The position numbers were made by a program, and so were the translations under genes. A DNA stretch of 53,523 nt, taken from contig JAAELK010000012.1 of assembly GCA_024226935.1 (NCBI GenBank), positions 1 through 53,523 of the forward strand, in the 5' to 3' direction. The notes beneath the pieces are model-generated. The model searched no databases and was not told the DNA's origin. It saw nothing but the letters and a program-made list of their open reading frames with translations. Source of the stretch: Desulfobacteraceae bacterium. GTDB lineage: Bacteria; Desulfobacterota; Desulfobacteria; Desulfobacterales; Desulfobacteraceae. How positions within the stretch are numbered: the stretch's first letter is position 1; each line of letters starts with the position of its first letter. This document shows, in pieces, positions 18,672-27,377 of this stretch.

Positions 18672-19142
18672 ATGAACCAGGAAGTTAAACTTCAAGAAGT
18701 TAAACTCCAAGAATTTGAACCCAGAATAATTGCCTTTTGCTGCCAGTACTGAGCCTATGCAGCTGGGGACCTGGCAGGTTCCATGAGACTTTCCTATTCT
18801 GCTGATATAAAGATTATTCAGGTGCCGTGTACAGGAAGGGTGGATATTCTTCACCTGCTCAATGCCATCGAGGATGGTGCTGATGGGGTTTATGTGGCAG
18901 GATGTCTTGAAGGGGAATGTCATTATATAGAAGGCAATTTTAAGGCCCGACGGAAGGTGGATCATGTGAAAAAAATTCTCCTGGAACTTAAAATCGAACC
19001 CGAACGGGTGGAAATGTATAATCTTTCTTCAGCCCAGGGGGCAAGGTTTGCCCAGATTGCCAACGAAGTGGCCGAAAAGATAAGAGCCCTTGGCCCCACA
19101 CCGGTTAGAACTCCAACGGTTCAAAAGCCTACAGCCCCATGA
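18672..19142 (+). CDS. mvhD: MvhD/FrhD-type [2Fe-2S] electron-transfer subunit with selenocysteine (TGA at 18750, Sec27)
   Basis: Small iron-sulfur protein that links HdrA to its electron donor in Mvh-Hdr and MetVF-Hdr-Mvh complexes. Starting at the ATG after GGAGGGTTGAT, the frame runs 26 codons to a TGA at 18750-18752 and continues to a stop at 19140. Recoded, the N-terminus reads IIAFCCQY-Sec-AYAAGDLAG, the conserved start of the family, where Cys or Sec occupies this position. The conserved VPCTGRVD and GCLEGECHY segments follow. Total 156 residues, the family's usual length. Starting at the later ATG (18783) would remove the cluster-binding N-terminus. The first 16 residues contain a short repeat (EVKLQEVKLQEFE). 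It directly follows the HdrA fusion, its expected partner. Confidence 0.93.
18750..18782 (+). promoter_or_regulatory. Putative bacterial SECIS element for MvhD Sec27
   Basis: TGA at 18750-18752, then a 7-bp stem GGGACCT/AGGTTCC (18766-18772 with 18776-18782, one G-U pair) around a GGC loop. It starts 13 bases after the codon, close to the spacing of the element at 13577. Confidence 0.7.
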
Positions 19143-19300
19143 ATGGTATGATAATCAATACTCTTGTACTCGGCAGACAGCCGGGGACAGGATTAAATAA
19201 CCGCCATGGGCGGACCAGGGATTGTGCCCTTGGTTCCGCTCACAACAAAGATTGAAACTCTCTTTTGATATCGGGAGTTTCATATAAATAGAGGTGATAA
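19143..19300 (+). promoter_or_regulatory. Structured leader between mvhD and metV
   Basis: 158-base gap in an otherwise tight operon. Three foldable units are visible. CCGCC-ATG-GGCGG lies at 19201-19213. An overlapping, longer stem at 19210-19239 pairs GCGGA, CCA and GGG with CCC, TGG and TCCGC and has two single bulged T residues. A TGAAACTC/GAGTTTCA stem lies at 19253-19282, just before the ribosome site AGAGGTG. The first two are mutually exclusive, as in an RNA switch. I do not recognise a known riboswitch. Confidence 0.45.
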
Positions 19301-19978
19301 ATGATAGTTGCTGATAGAAAATCCCTTGAAGAGATATTGGCCATGGTGGCAGATAATAAAAAAATTCTCATCCTCGGATGTAAAGGATGTGTTACTGTCT
19401 GCAATGTGGGGGGACTCAAGGAGGTCGAAATTTTGACATCTTCCTTGAAAATTGCCAGAAAAAAGTTGGGAAAACCGCTGGATATTGATATCCAGGTGTT
19501 GGAAAGACAATGTGATAATGAATATGTGGCAGAACTTTCTGAGTCGGTGAATGATTATGATGGGGTGATTTCCATGGCCTGTGGGGTGGGACCCCAGTTT
19601 TTGTCTGAAATGTATAAAACTCAAGTTTTTTATCCGGCCGTGAATACCACCTTTTTTGGCGGGGCGACCCAACATGGGGTTTGGGAAGAAAGATGTGCCG
19701 GTTGTGGTACCTGTGGTATTCATATGTTTGGCGGGCTTTGCCCCATTGCAAGGTGTGCTAAAAGCCTGCTCCATGGTCCCTGTGGCGGATCATCCGAGGG
19801 TATTTGCGAGGTAAATGCAGATACCGAATGTATCTGGGATTCCATTGTGAAAAAGAAAATGGAAGCGGGGCAATTGGAAGATCTCATGGGCGTCAAAGGT
19901 TTGAAGGACTGGACAACTGCCAGGGATGGTGGCCCTCGAAGAAGTATCAGGGAAGAACTGGTTCAGGGTAAAATTTAA
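19301..19978 (+). CDS. metV: MetV, iron-sulfur/zinc partner of methylene-THF reductase
   Basis: MetV is the small partner of MetF in acetogens and other Wood-Ljungdahl organisms and connects MetF to other redox modules. The N-terminal half has GCKGCVTVCNVGG (two or three cluster-ligand Cys) and SMACGVGPQ. The C-terminal half has a dense Cys block (ERCAGCGTCGI, GGLCPIARCAKSLL, GPCGG) typical of the MTHFR C-terminal/MetV family, probably binding 4Fe-4S clusters and zinc. Length 225 residues is normal. It is followed 36 bases later by metF. In Moorella the order metF-metV-hdrCBA-mvhD defines a multi-subunit MTHFR complex; the same components occur here in another order. Confidence 0.9.
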   Translation: MIVADRKSLEEILAMVADNKKILILGCKGCVTVCNVGGLKEVEILTSSLKIARKKLGKPLDIDIQVLERQCDNEYVAELSESVNDYDGVISMACGVGPQFLSEMYKTQVFYPAVNTTFFGGATQHGVWEERCAGCGTCGIHMFGGLCPIARCAKSLLHGPCGGSSEGICEVNADTECIWDSIVKKKMEAGQLEDLMGVKGLKDWTTARDGGPRRSIREELVQGKI

Positions 19979-20014
19979 GAAATGTTTTAATCCATATCAA
20001 GGAGAGATCTTAAA

Positions 20015-20947
20015 ATGAGTGAACTTAAATCCGGCAGTAATCTTGAAAAAGTTCTCACGGCTGGTCACTTCGCATTTACGGGGGAATGTGGACCTCCCAA
20101 GGGTGCCAATACAAAACATCTTCTGGGAAAATTTAAATACTTAAAGGGTAATGTAGATTGTGTAAATTTAACCGATAACCAGACTGCCGTGGTGAGGATG
20201 TCTTCTCTGGCAGCTTCCTCTCTCATGGTGGGCCAGGGTTTGGAACCTAATTTTCAAATGGTCTGTAGGGATAGAAATCGCCTGGCCATGATGAGTGACA
20301 TTCTTGGCGCCCATGCTTTGGGGGTTCGGAATATGCTCTGTCTTTCCGGTGATCACCAGTCATTTGGTAACCATCCCCAGGCTAAAAATGTTCATGATAT
20401 CGATAGTATGCAGCTTATTGCCATGGTCAAAAAGATGCGCGATGAGGGAAAGTTTATGAATGGTGATGACATCGATGTCCCTCCGGAAATGTTTATTGGT
20501 GCCGCCTGCAATCCCTTTGCAGACCCATATGAATACAGGGTGTACAGGCTTGCCAACAAGATTGAAGCAGGTGCTGATTTTATCCAGACCCAATGTATTT
20601 TTAATATGGAAAAGTTTAGAGATTTTATGAAAAAAACGGTGGACATGGGACTCCATGAAAAATCTTATATCCTGGCCGGGGTTACACCCATGAAAAATGC
20701 AGGCATGGCTAATTTCATGAAAAAATTTGTACCGGGCATGGATATTCCCGATGAATTGATTAATCGGCTCAAAGGGGTAGAAAAAAAAGATCAGGCAGAA
20801 GAAGGAATTAAATTTGCCCTGGAACAGGTGGAAGAGTTTAAGGCAATGGAAGGGGTGGCAGGGGTCCACATGATGGCCATTGAATGGGAGCACAGGGTGC
20901 CTGAAATTGCCAAGCGGGCCGGGATGTTGCCAAGACCCGTGGTCTGA
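20015..20947 (+). CDS. metF: Methylene-tetrahydrofolate reductase catalytic subunit
   Basis: FAD enzyme interconverting 5,10-methylene-THF and 5-methyl-THF, a step of the methyl branch of the Wood-Ljungdahl pathway, run reductively for CO2 fixation or oxidatively for acetate oxidation. Recognisable parts are the catalytic Glu in FTGECGPPKG, LTDNQ, the flavin/folate segment LSGDH, AACNPFADP and the substrate Gln in FIQTQCIFN. It has no NADH-binding or SAM-regulatory domain, as expected for a MetVF-type enzyme that takes electrons through MetV. It is the last gene of the Hdr/Met operon, with ribosome site AAGGAGA. At 310 residues the length is normal. Confidence 0.93.
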   Translation: MSELKSGSNLEKVLTAGHFAFTGECGPPKGANTKHLLGKFKYLKGNVDCVNLTDNQTAVVRMSSLAASSLMVGQGLEPNFQMVCRDRNRLAMMSDILGAHALGVRNMLCLSGDHQSFGNHPQAKNVHDIDSMQLIAMVKKMRDEGKFMNGDDIDVPPEMFIGAACNPFADPYEYRVYRLANKIEAGADFIQTQCIFNMEKFRDFMKKTVDMGLHEKSYILAGVTPMKNAGMANFMKKFVPGMDIPDELINRLKGVEKKDQAEEGIKFALEQVEEFKAMEGVAGVHMMAIEWEHRVPEIAKRAGMLPRPVV

Positions 20948-20991
20948 ATATGTTGATTTGTAATTTGTTTATGAGGGGAAGATGAGGATAT

Positions 20992-21822
20992 ATGAATGAT
21001 CAGCTAGGCAAATTCCAGGAACTTGGCAGGCTGCTGCAAGAGCGTGGGCTTGAGATGATAATGGCCCTGATTATACTGATTGTGGGATTGTTTTTGACCA
21101 AGTGGGCAATTAAGGCCCTGAAAATATTATTGGCAAAATTTATTAAGAATGCTTCTGTGATTTCCATTATAGCCAATAGTGTAGGTGTTTTAATGCTGGG
21201 GATTGTCATTGTTGCATCGGCAATGGAAATCGGGGTAAGACCCCGGCCTCTCATTGCCCTGATCATGATTGTTGTTCTTACAGCCATCGGGGTGATTGTG
21301 ATTTTCAGACCCCTGATTCCGACCCTGCCTTTCAAGGTGGGTAATACTGTCAAAATCGGTGATTTGCTGGGAAAGATCGAGGCCACTACCTTATTGAATA
21401 CAAGACTGCGAACCTTTGATGGTAAAACTTTTTTTGTGCCTAACCGGCAAATTTTGAACGATATTGTCATTAATTATCATTTTACTAAGACCCGTCGGAT
21501 CAAGCTTGATGTCACCATCCGGTATGACCAGGATCTTATTAAGGCCAAGCAGGTGCTGGAAACAGTGATGACCGAAGATCCGAGAATTTTGACCAAACCT
21601 TCTCCCCAGGTTTATATTTTGGAATTGGGGAAAAGGGGGGTAAAATTGGGTGGGCGCTGCTGGGTTAACAATTTGAAGTATTGGGTAACAAAATGCGAAT
21701 TGCTGGAAAAAACAAAATTTCGATTTGATATCGAATCCATTGAATTTGCTTATCCCCAGCTGGATATTAACTCCAGAACTGATTTGGAAATCAGGAGTTT
21801 AAAAGAGATGGAGGACGAATAA
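20992..21822 (+). CDS. Small MscS-family mechanosensitive channel
   Basis: Predicted inner-membrane channel that opens under membrane tension to release solutes. Three hydrophobic segments occupy about 22-40, 55-78 and 83-106. The last runs into the pore/beta-domain junction, then comes the beta-domain signature (FKVGNTVKIGD, TRLRTFDGKTFFVPNRQIL) and an alpha/beta C-terminal domain. Its 276 residues match the minimal MscS core. It starts 45 bases after metF with a GAGGAT ribosome site and could be cotranscribed, but nothing ties it functionally to the Met/Hdr genes. Confidence 0.9.
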   Translation: MNDQLGKFQELGRLLQERGLEMIMALIILIVGLFLTKWAIKALKILLAKFIKNASVISIIANSVGVLMLGIVIVASAMEIGVRPRPLIALIMIVVLTAIGVIVIFRPLIPTLPFKVGNTVKIGDLLGKIEATTLLNTRLRTFDGKTFFVPNRQILNDIVINYHFTKTRRIKLDVTIRYDQDLIKAKQVLETVMTEDPRILTKPSPQVYILELGKRGVKLGGRCWVNNLKYWVTKCELLEKTKFRFDIESIEFAYPQLDINSRTDLEIRSLKEMEDE

Positions 21823-22166
21823 CACCTTTATCTGCCAATTTATCTAAATTTTTACCTGTTGATCCTTTTATTTTCATATAAAAAAAATGTGCTTTAAACT
21901 AGTTTGGTTGGGTGTCGTATGACAACTATTCAAAATAGTTGATAAATATACCAGACAAAATTTTTTAGTGAAGGATTAAAAAATAATTAAATGAAAGAAC
22001 TCCAGTTAAATTCTTTACAAAAAAAAAGGAATAGCCTAAACATTTCTTGTGATTTTAAAAAAAAATCTTATTCGGGGGCTGGTTGTAACTTCTAAGCGGA
22101 ACCTATGTTTTTTTATGGAAAGGCTAAATTTCAACTCAACTTATCTGATCTGGAGGTCTTTTAATT
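21823..22166. other. Intergenic region with a perfect 8-bp hairpin/operator
   Basis: 344 AT-rich bases before the sulfurylase/rhamnose operon; no gene seen. A perfect inverted repeat CAACTATT-CAA-AATAGTTG lies at 21923-21941, which could be an operator or the mscS terminator hairpin, though no T-run follows. A GGAGG ribosome site lies just before the ATG at 22167. No near-consensus promoter was found. Confidence 0.4.
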
Positions 22167-23855
22167 ATGGCTGAAATCCTTGTTGATTTATTGGTAAATT
22201 ATGAACAGCGTGGGGTTTTGAAAAGACTGGCAACCTCCATGCCGGATGTCACCCTCAATGCCCGGCAGATTTGTGATTTTGAATTGTTAGTCACAGGTGT
22301 GTTTTCCCCTCTCAGGGGTTTTATGACACAGATTGATTGCGAATCTGTCATGGACCGAACACGCCTGTCTTCTGGTGAAGTTTGGCCCCTTCCTATTTGT
22401 CTTGATGTTGGTGAGCTCTTTGCTATGACCCTGGAGGTCGGTCAGTCGGTAATTCTGCGCGATCCCGAGGGGTTCCCCCTGGGAATTATGGAAGTTGAAG
22501 ATATCTGGCCCGTTGACGTAAAAAAAGAAGCACTTGCTGTTTACGGCACCCTGGATCGGACCCACCCCGGGGTGGATTATCTGTTTAATAAATCTGGACA
22601 ATATTATATTGGCGGTACTATTCAGGCGCTCAATTTGCCCATTCATTCCGATTTTAAACAGATCCGCATGACCCCCAGGCAAGTGCAAGATACCTTTGCC
22701 AAACTTGGATGGAAAAGGATTGTGGGATTTCAGACCCGGCAGCCCATTCATCGTCCCCAGTTTGAAATGACCATCCAGGCCATGGGAAGAGCAAAAGCTA
22801 ATCTCTTGCTTTTGCCCATTACCGGAACACCACGGCACGGTGAGTTTGACCATTACACAAGGATGCGCTGCTACCAGAAAGTGGCTTCCCAGTATCCGCC
22901 TAACTCTTATATGTTGAATTTGTTGCCCCTGGCCACGCGTATGGCCGGTCCTAGAGATGCCGTTCTTCATTTGATCGTCGGGAAGAATTTTGGGTGTACT
23001 CATTTTGTTGTTGGCCATAACCATTCAAGTCCAGGCAAAGATAGTAACGGCACACTTTTTTATCATTTTGATCAGGTTGCAGCCTTAGTCAAAGAGGCAG
23101 GGGCAGAGCTTGGGATAGAGGCTGTTTCATTTGAGGAGATGGTGTATCTTCCCTTTGAAGATGAGTTTAAATTGGCTACCAATGTTAAAGAGAATCAGGA
23201 AACCATCTCCTTTTCAAATGAAGATATAAGAAACCGGATTCGTCTGGGTAAAAAAATTCCAAAATGGGCCAGTTTTCCAGCCGTCATAGAGGAGTTGGAC
23301 AGGTCTTACCCTTCTCCTTCAAAACAAGGATTTGTCATATTTCTTACCGGTCTTTCAGGAGCCGGTAAATCAACAATTGCCAAGGTACTCTATTCAAAAT
23401 TTATGGAAATAGGCACCCGCCCGGTGAGTCTTTTGGATGGTGATATTGTTCGTCGAAATCTTTCCTCGGAACTCAATTTTTCAAAGGAACACCGGGATAT
23501 CAATGTGAAGCGTATCGGATTTGTAGCTTCTGAAATAGCTAAAAATCGTGGAATTGCCATTTGTGCTCCCATTGCTCCCTATGAAAAAACAAGGGCGGAT
23601 ATTCGTAAAACCATTGAAGCCCACGGCGGTTTTTTTGAAATTCATGTGGCAACCCCCATCGGTGAATGCGAAAAAAGAGATAGGAAAGGCATGTATGCCA
23701 AGGCCAGGGCCGGACTGTTAAAAGGGTTTACCGGCGTGGATGATCCCTATGAGATCCCGGTAAATCCTGAACTTAGTATCGATACCACTAACATTACTCC
23801 AGATGAGGTTGCCCAGGAAATTTTGCTGTTATTGTGCGAAAAAAGATTTGTATAA
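22167..23855 (+). CDS. Bifunctional ATP sulfurylase / APS kinase (PAPS synthesis)
   Basis: N-terminal ATP sulfurylase (about 1-380) joined to C-terminal APS kinase (about 385-562), predicted to turn sulfate and ATP into APS and then PAPS. The kinase half is intact: P-loop GLSGAGKST at 395-403, LLDGDIVRRNL, and FVEIHV/DPYEIPVNPEL-type ends. In the sulfurylase half the QTRxPxHR motif is present (QTRQPIHRPQ), but the second His of HxxH is Gln198 and the usual GRDHAG segment reads GHNHSSPG. Activity of that half may be altered. It lies 97 bases before rmlA in the same direction. PAPS for sulfating a polysaccharide is the likely use, rather than dissimilatory sulfate reduction, which would use a single-domain Sat. 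Confidence 0.88.
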   Translation: MAEILVDLLVNYEQRGVLKRLATSMPDVTLNARQICDFELLVTGVFSPLRGFMTQIDCESVMDRTRLSSGEVWPLPICLDVGELFAMTLEVGQSVILRDPEGFPLGIMEVEDIWPVDVKKEALAVYGTLDRTHPGVDYLFNKSGQYYIGGTIQALNLPIHSDFKQIRMTPRQVQDTFAKLGWKRIVGFQTRQPIHRPQFEMTIQAMGRAKANLLLLPITGTPRHGEFDHYTRMRCYQKVASQYPPNSYMLNLLPLATRMAGPRDAVLHLIVGKNFGCTHFVVGHNHSSPGKDSNGTLFYHFDQVAALVKEAGAELGIEAVSFEEMVYLPFEDEFKLATNVKENQETISFSNEDIRNRIRLGKKIPKWASFPAVIEELDRSYPSPSKQGFVIFLTGLSGAGKSTIAKVLYSKFMEIGTRPVSLLDGDIVRRNLSSELNFSKEHRDINVKRIGFVASEIAKNRGIAICAPIAPYEKTRADIRKTIEAHGGFFEIHVATPIGECEKRDRKGMYAKARAGLLKGFTGVDDPYEIPVNPELSIDTTNITPDEVAQEILLLLCEKRFV

Positions 23856-23952
23856 AAGATTTGTAACTATTTGGCCCATTTGTTGAAGTAGACCTGTGTT
23901 TGTAAGCATCAAAAATATTTTATCTTTGCAGATAGTCAGAGAAGGGGAATAT

Positions 23953-24834
23953 ATGCGTAAAGGGATTGTTCTGGCGGGAGGATCTGGTACTCGGTTGTAT
24001 CCATTGACATATTCGGTGAGTAAGCAGTTGATGCCGGTTTATGATAAACCCATGATCTATTATCCCTTGTCCACTTTGATGCTGGCTGGGATTCGGGAAA
24101 TCTTGATTATTACTACTCCCCAGGATCAAGCGCTTTTTAAACATCTTCTGGGGGATGGGTCCCAATGGGGTCTTTTTCTGGAATACGCAGTCCAGTCTTC
24201 TCCCGATGGACTTGCACAGGCATTTTTGATCGGGGAAGATTTTATTGGTAAGGATCCGGTTACTCTGGTGCTGGGAGATAATATTTTTTACGGGGAAGGG
24301 CTTTCGGTTCGTCTCCAGGAAGTTGCAGGACAGGACAGGGGGGCCCTGGTTTTTGGGTATTATGTGAGAGATCCTGAACGATATGGGGTGGTGGGATTTG
24401 ACAAGCAAGGATCGGTTTCGAGTATAGAAGAAAAGCCGGATATACCTAAATCCAACTATGCAGTTACGGGTCTTTATTTTTATGATAATGATGTGGTAGA
24501 AATTTCAAAACAGATTAAGCCTTCCGCCCGGGGAGAGTTGGAGATAACCGATGTGAACAATCGGTATTTGTACCGGGGCGATCTCAGGGTGGAGCTTTTG
24601 AACAGGGGAATGGCATGGCTGGATACCGGTACCCATGAATCGCTTTTGGATGCGGCAACCTTTATTAAAGTTGTGGAAGATCGCCAGGGGCTTAAAATCG
24701 CCTGTCCTGAGGAGATTGCTTTCAGGATGGGCTGGATAAATGCAGATCAGCTTGCAAAAATGGCGCAACCTGTGAGTAAAAACGGATATGGTAAATATCT
24801 GTTGGAGCTTTTGGACCGGGATATGCGGCGATGA
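23953..24834 (+). CDS. rmlA: Glucose-1-phosphate thymidylyltransferase (RmlA)
   Basis: First enzyme of dTDP-L-rhamnose synthesis: glucose-1-phosphate plus dTTP gives dTDP-glucose. The nucleotide loop is [11 protein letters not shown], followed by [27 protein letters not shown] with the metal-binding Asp, EEKP, and [11 protein letters not shown]. The start was placed at the ATG with GAAGGGG six bases upstream; an in-frame TTG 19 codons earlier lacks a good site. Its 293 residues match the family. Its stop overlaps the start of rmlC (ATGA). Confidence 0.96.
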   Translation: MRKGIVLAGGSGTRLYPLTYSVSKQLMPVYDKPMIYYPLSTLMLAGIREILIITTPQDQALFKHLLGDGSQWGLFLEYAVQSSPDGLAQAFLIGEDFIGKDPVTLVLGDNIFYGEGLSVRLQEVAGQDRGALVFGYYVRDPERYGVVGFDKQGSVSSIEEKPDIPKSNYAVTGLYFYDNDVVEISKQIKPSARGELEITDVNNRYLYRGDLRVELLNRGMAWLDTGTHESLLDAATFIKVVEDRQGLKIACPEEIAFRMGWINADQLAKMAQPVSKNGYGKYLLELLDRDMRR

Positions 24835-25379
24835 AATATACCCGATTTGACATACCGGGGGTGGTATTGATGGAGCCGGTTGTTTTTGGGGATGAGAGAG
24901 GTTTTTTTATGGAAACCTGGCGGGATGATGAATTTAGAAAAGAAGTGGCAGATATCTCTTTTATCCAGGACAATCACAGTCTTTCCGTTAAAGGAACCCT
25001 TCGGGGGCTTCACTACCAGATCCAAAATCCCCAGGGTAAACTTATCCGGGTGATTTCAGGAGAGGTGTTTGATGTGGTGGTAGATTTACGAAGATCTTCT
25101 ACTTCTTTTGGAAAATGGACGGGTGTGAAACTTTCCGGAAAAAACAAGCAGATTCTATGGGTGCCACCGGGATTTGCCCATGGGTTTTATGTGTTAAGCG
25201 ATGTGGCTGAATTTGGCTATCGGTGTACTGATTATTATACACCGGAATATGAAAGGGCTATCCTCTGGGATGATCATGATATCGGTATCGATTGGCCCCT
25301 GGTTTCAGGTGGTTTGCCGCTGTTGTCTTCCAAGGATAGACAAGGTGTTGCTTTTAAGGATGCCGAGGTGTTTAAATGA
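24831..25379 (+). CDS. rmlC: dTDP-4-dehydrorhamnose 3,5-epimerase (RmlC)
   Basis: Cupin-fold epimerase acting on dTDP-4-keto-6-deoxyglucose, third step to dTDP-rhamnose. The family blocks [16 protein letters not shown], the catalytic-His segment [27 protein letters not shown] and [13 protein letters not shown] are all present. Length 182 residues is normal. The gene is coupled to its neighbours by ATGA overlaps on both sides, indicating translational coupling. Confidence 0.96.
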   Translation: MKYTRFDIPGVVLMEPVVFGDERGFFMETWRDDEFRKEVADISFIQDNHSLSVKGTLRGLHYQIQNPQGKLIRVISGEVFDVVVDLRRSSTSFGKWTGVKLSGKNKQILWVPPGFAHGFYVLSDVAEFGYRCTDYYTPEYERAILWDDHDIGIDWPLVSGGLPLLSSKDRQGVAFKDAEVFK

Positions 25380-26248
25380 AGATTTTGCTTTTGGGGACTA
25401 ATGGGCAGCTGGGATGGGAACTGCGGCAAAGTTGTCCCCGGGATGTTGTGATTGAGGTGTGCGATTACCCCGGAGTGGATTTTACAAGGGTTTCAAGTAT
25501 TGGGCAGTGTCTTAAAAATGCTATCCAAGATGTGCCTGTGGATTGTATTATCAATACTGCAGCTTATACTGCCGTTGACAGGGCGGAACAGGAAAAAGAG
25601 GCTGCATATAAAATAAATCATGAAGCGGTTGCAGTTCTTGCAGAATTTGCCCGGGAAAATGGGATTCATCTGGTCCACATATCCACAGATTTTGTGTTTA
25701 ATGGCCGGCAGTATAAACCCTATAATCCTGGTGATATACCCGATCCGGAATCCATTTACGGCAAGTCCAAACTTGCCGGCGAAAAAGCAGTAAAAAAGAT
25801 ACTTGGAAACCGGGCATTGATCATAAGGACAGCTTGGCTTTATTCGGCCCATGGCAATAATTTTGTTAAGACCATGCTCAGGTTGATGGCAGAAAAAAAC
25901 TGCTTGAATGTCATAGATGAACAGGTGGGAACCCCTACCTGGGCTTATGGGTTGGCCCAGGCTGTCTGGGTATGTGTTCAAAAAAAAAATTCTGGCACTT
26001 ACCATTGGACCGATGCAGGGGTGGCTTCCTGGTATGATTTTGCCGTGGCTATCCAGGAAGAAGCTCTGGCAGCGGGTTTGCTGTCCAAAAATATCCCTAT
26101 CCAGCCGATTCCGGCAAGTTTGTATCCTACTCCTGCCAAGCGGCCCTATTATGGGGTGCTTGATAAGAGAGAGCTTTGGGAGAAGACGGGTATTAAACCG
26201 ATCCATTGGCGGTCACAGCTCAGAACCATGTTAAAGGAGCTTATGTAA
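25376..26248 (+). CDS. rmlD: dTDP-4-dehydrorhamnose reductase (RmlD)
   Basis: NAD(P)H-dependent short-chain reductase making dTDP-L-rhamnose, last step of the pathway. The Rossmann start is LLGTNGQLGWEL; NTAAYTAVDRAE and STDFVFNG follow. The catalytic YxxxK is in YGKSKLAGE and RTAWLYS comes next. Its 290 residues match the family. Its start overlaps the rmlC stop by four bases, and its TAA shares one base with the rmlB ATG (TAATG). Confidence 0.95.
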   Translation: MKILLLGTNGQLGWELRQSCPRDVVIEVCDYPGVDFTRVSSIGQCLKNAIQDVPVDCIINTAAYTAVDRAEQEKEAAYKINHEAVAVLAEFARENGIHLVHISTDFVFNGRQYKPYNPGDIPDPESIYGKSKLAGEKAVKKILGNRALIIRTAWLYSAHGNNFVKTMLRLMAEKNCLNVIDEQVGTPTWAYGLAQAVWVCVQKKNSGTYHWTDAGVASWYDFAVAIQEEALAAGLLSKNIPIQPIPASLYPTPAKRPYYGVLDKRELWEKTGIKPIHWRSQLRTMLKELM

Positions 26249-27321
26249 TGAAAAAAATTTTAGTGACCGGGGGGGCCGGGTTTATTGGTACCAATTTTGT
26301 TTATTATTGGCAGGATAGATATCCAGATGATTATTTGGTGGTTTTGGATGCTTTGACCTATGCCGGAAATCTTCAAAATCTGGAAAAAGCCAAGGCTGAT
26401 CCTGGTTTTGTTTTTGTTCAGGGGGATATCCTGGACCAGGATCTGGTTGAAAAGTTGCTGGAAGAACATCATATTGATACCCTGGTTCATTTTGCGGCTG
26501 AATCCCATGTAGATCGGTCCATCCTTGGACCGGATGCCTTTATCCAGACTAATATTCTGGGAACCCATTCCCTGCTTAAGGCGGTAAAAAATTGCTGGCT
26601 TACCAGGGGAAGCGGCAAGCCCCATCGATTTCATCATGTGTCCACAGATGAGGTCTATGGTAGTTTAGGGCCCGATGATCGACCCTTTTCTGAAATTACT
26701 CCCTATGCGCCCAATTCTCCCTATGCCGCCAGTAAAGCATCTTCTGATCATCTGGTGCGGGCTTACCATGAAACCTATGGGTTGGAGGTGACCACCAGTA
26801 ATTGCTCCAATAATTACGGGCCCTTTCAGTTTCCTGAAAAATTGATTCCTTTGTGTATTGCCAATATTCTGGATGGTAAGGCTTTGCCCATTTACGGGGA
26901 TGGAAGGCAGATCCGGGATTGGCTTTTTGTGGATGATCATAACAGAGGCGTGGATAAGATTCTGGATAAAGGGGAGGTGGGGAGTACCTATAATATTGGC
27001 GGGAACAATGAATGGACCAATATGGATATTGTTACCCATATTTGTAGTCTCATGGACCGGAAGTTTGAGACAAATCAAAATCTTGTCAACCGCTTTTTAG
27101 ATTCTCCAGGGGCAAAGGGTAAGCTATCTACAAGCTTGATTACACACGTGATAGACCGTGCAGGCCACGACCGGCGGTATGCCATTGATGCCAAAAAAAT
27201 TACTTCCGACCTTGGATATGCACCAGGGGAATTTTTTAAAACAGGTATTGAAAAGACCCTTGATTGGTATATTGAAAATGAAGTTTGGTGGCGTCACATT
27301 ATGGATAAGGATCATACCTGA
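26248..27321 (+). CDS. rmlB: dTDP-glucose 4,6-dehydratase (RmlB)
   Basis: Second enzyme of dTDP-rhamnose synthesis, an extended short-chain dehydrogenase forming dTDP-4-keto-6-deoxyglucose. Signatures are TGGAGFIGTNFV, HFAAESHVDRSI, STDEVYGS and the catalytic YxxxK in YAASKASSDHL, then SNNYGPFQFPEKLIP. The ATG at 26248 has AAAGGAG upstream and gives the standard N-terminus; an in-frame GTG 14 codons earlier lies inside rmlD. Final gene of the overlapping A-C-D-B set, followed by a hairpin. Confidence 0.96.
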   Translation: MKKILVTGGAGFIGTNFVYYWQDRYPDDYLVVLDALTYAGNLQNLEKAKADPGFVFVQGDILDQDLVEKLLEEHHIDTLVHFAAESHVDRSILGPDAFIQTNILGTHSLLKAVKNCWLTRGSGKPHRFHHVSTDEVYGSLGPDDRPFSEITPYAPNSPYAASKASSDHLVRAYHETYGLEVTTSNCSNNYGPFQFPEKLIPLCIANILDGKALPIYGDGRQIRDWLFVDDHNRGVDKILDKGEVGSTYNIGGNNEWTNMDIVTHICSLMDRKFETNQNLVNRFLDSPGAKGKLSTSLITHVIDRAGHDRRYAIDAKKITSDLGYAPGEFFKTGIEKTLDWYIENEVWWRHIMDKDHT

Positions 27322-27341
27322 TGGTAAAATCTTGAATATGC

Positions 27342-27361
27342 CCTCCAGAATAATCTGGAGG
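27342..27361. terminator. Hairpin between convergent rmlB and protease genes
   Basis: Perfect 8-bp stem CCTCCAGA-ATAA-TCTGGAGG, 20 bases after the rmlB stop and 16 bases beyond the end of the convergent protease gene. There is no long T-run on either side, so termination efficiency is uncertain. Confidence 0.6.
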
Positions 27362-27377
27362 ACATATTAATATTGGG

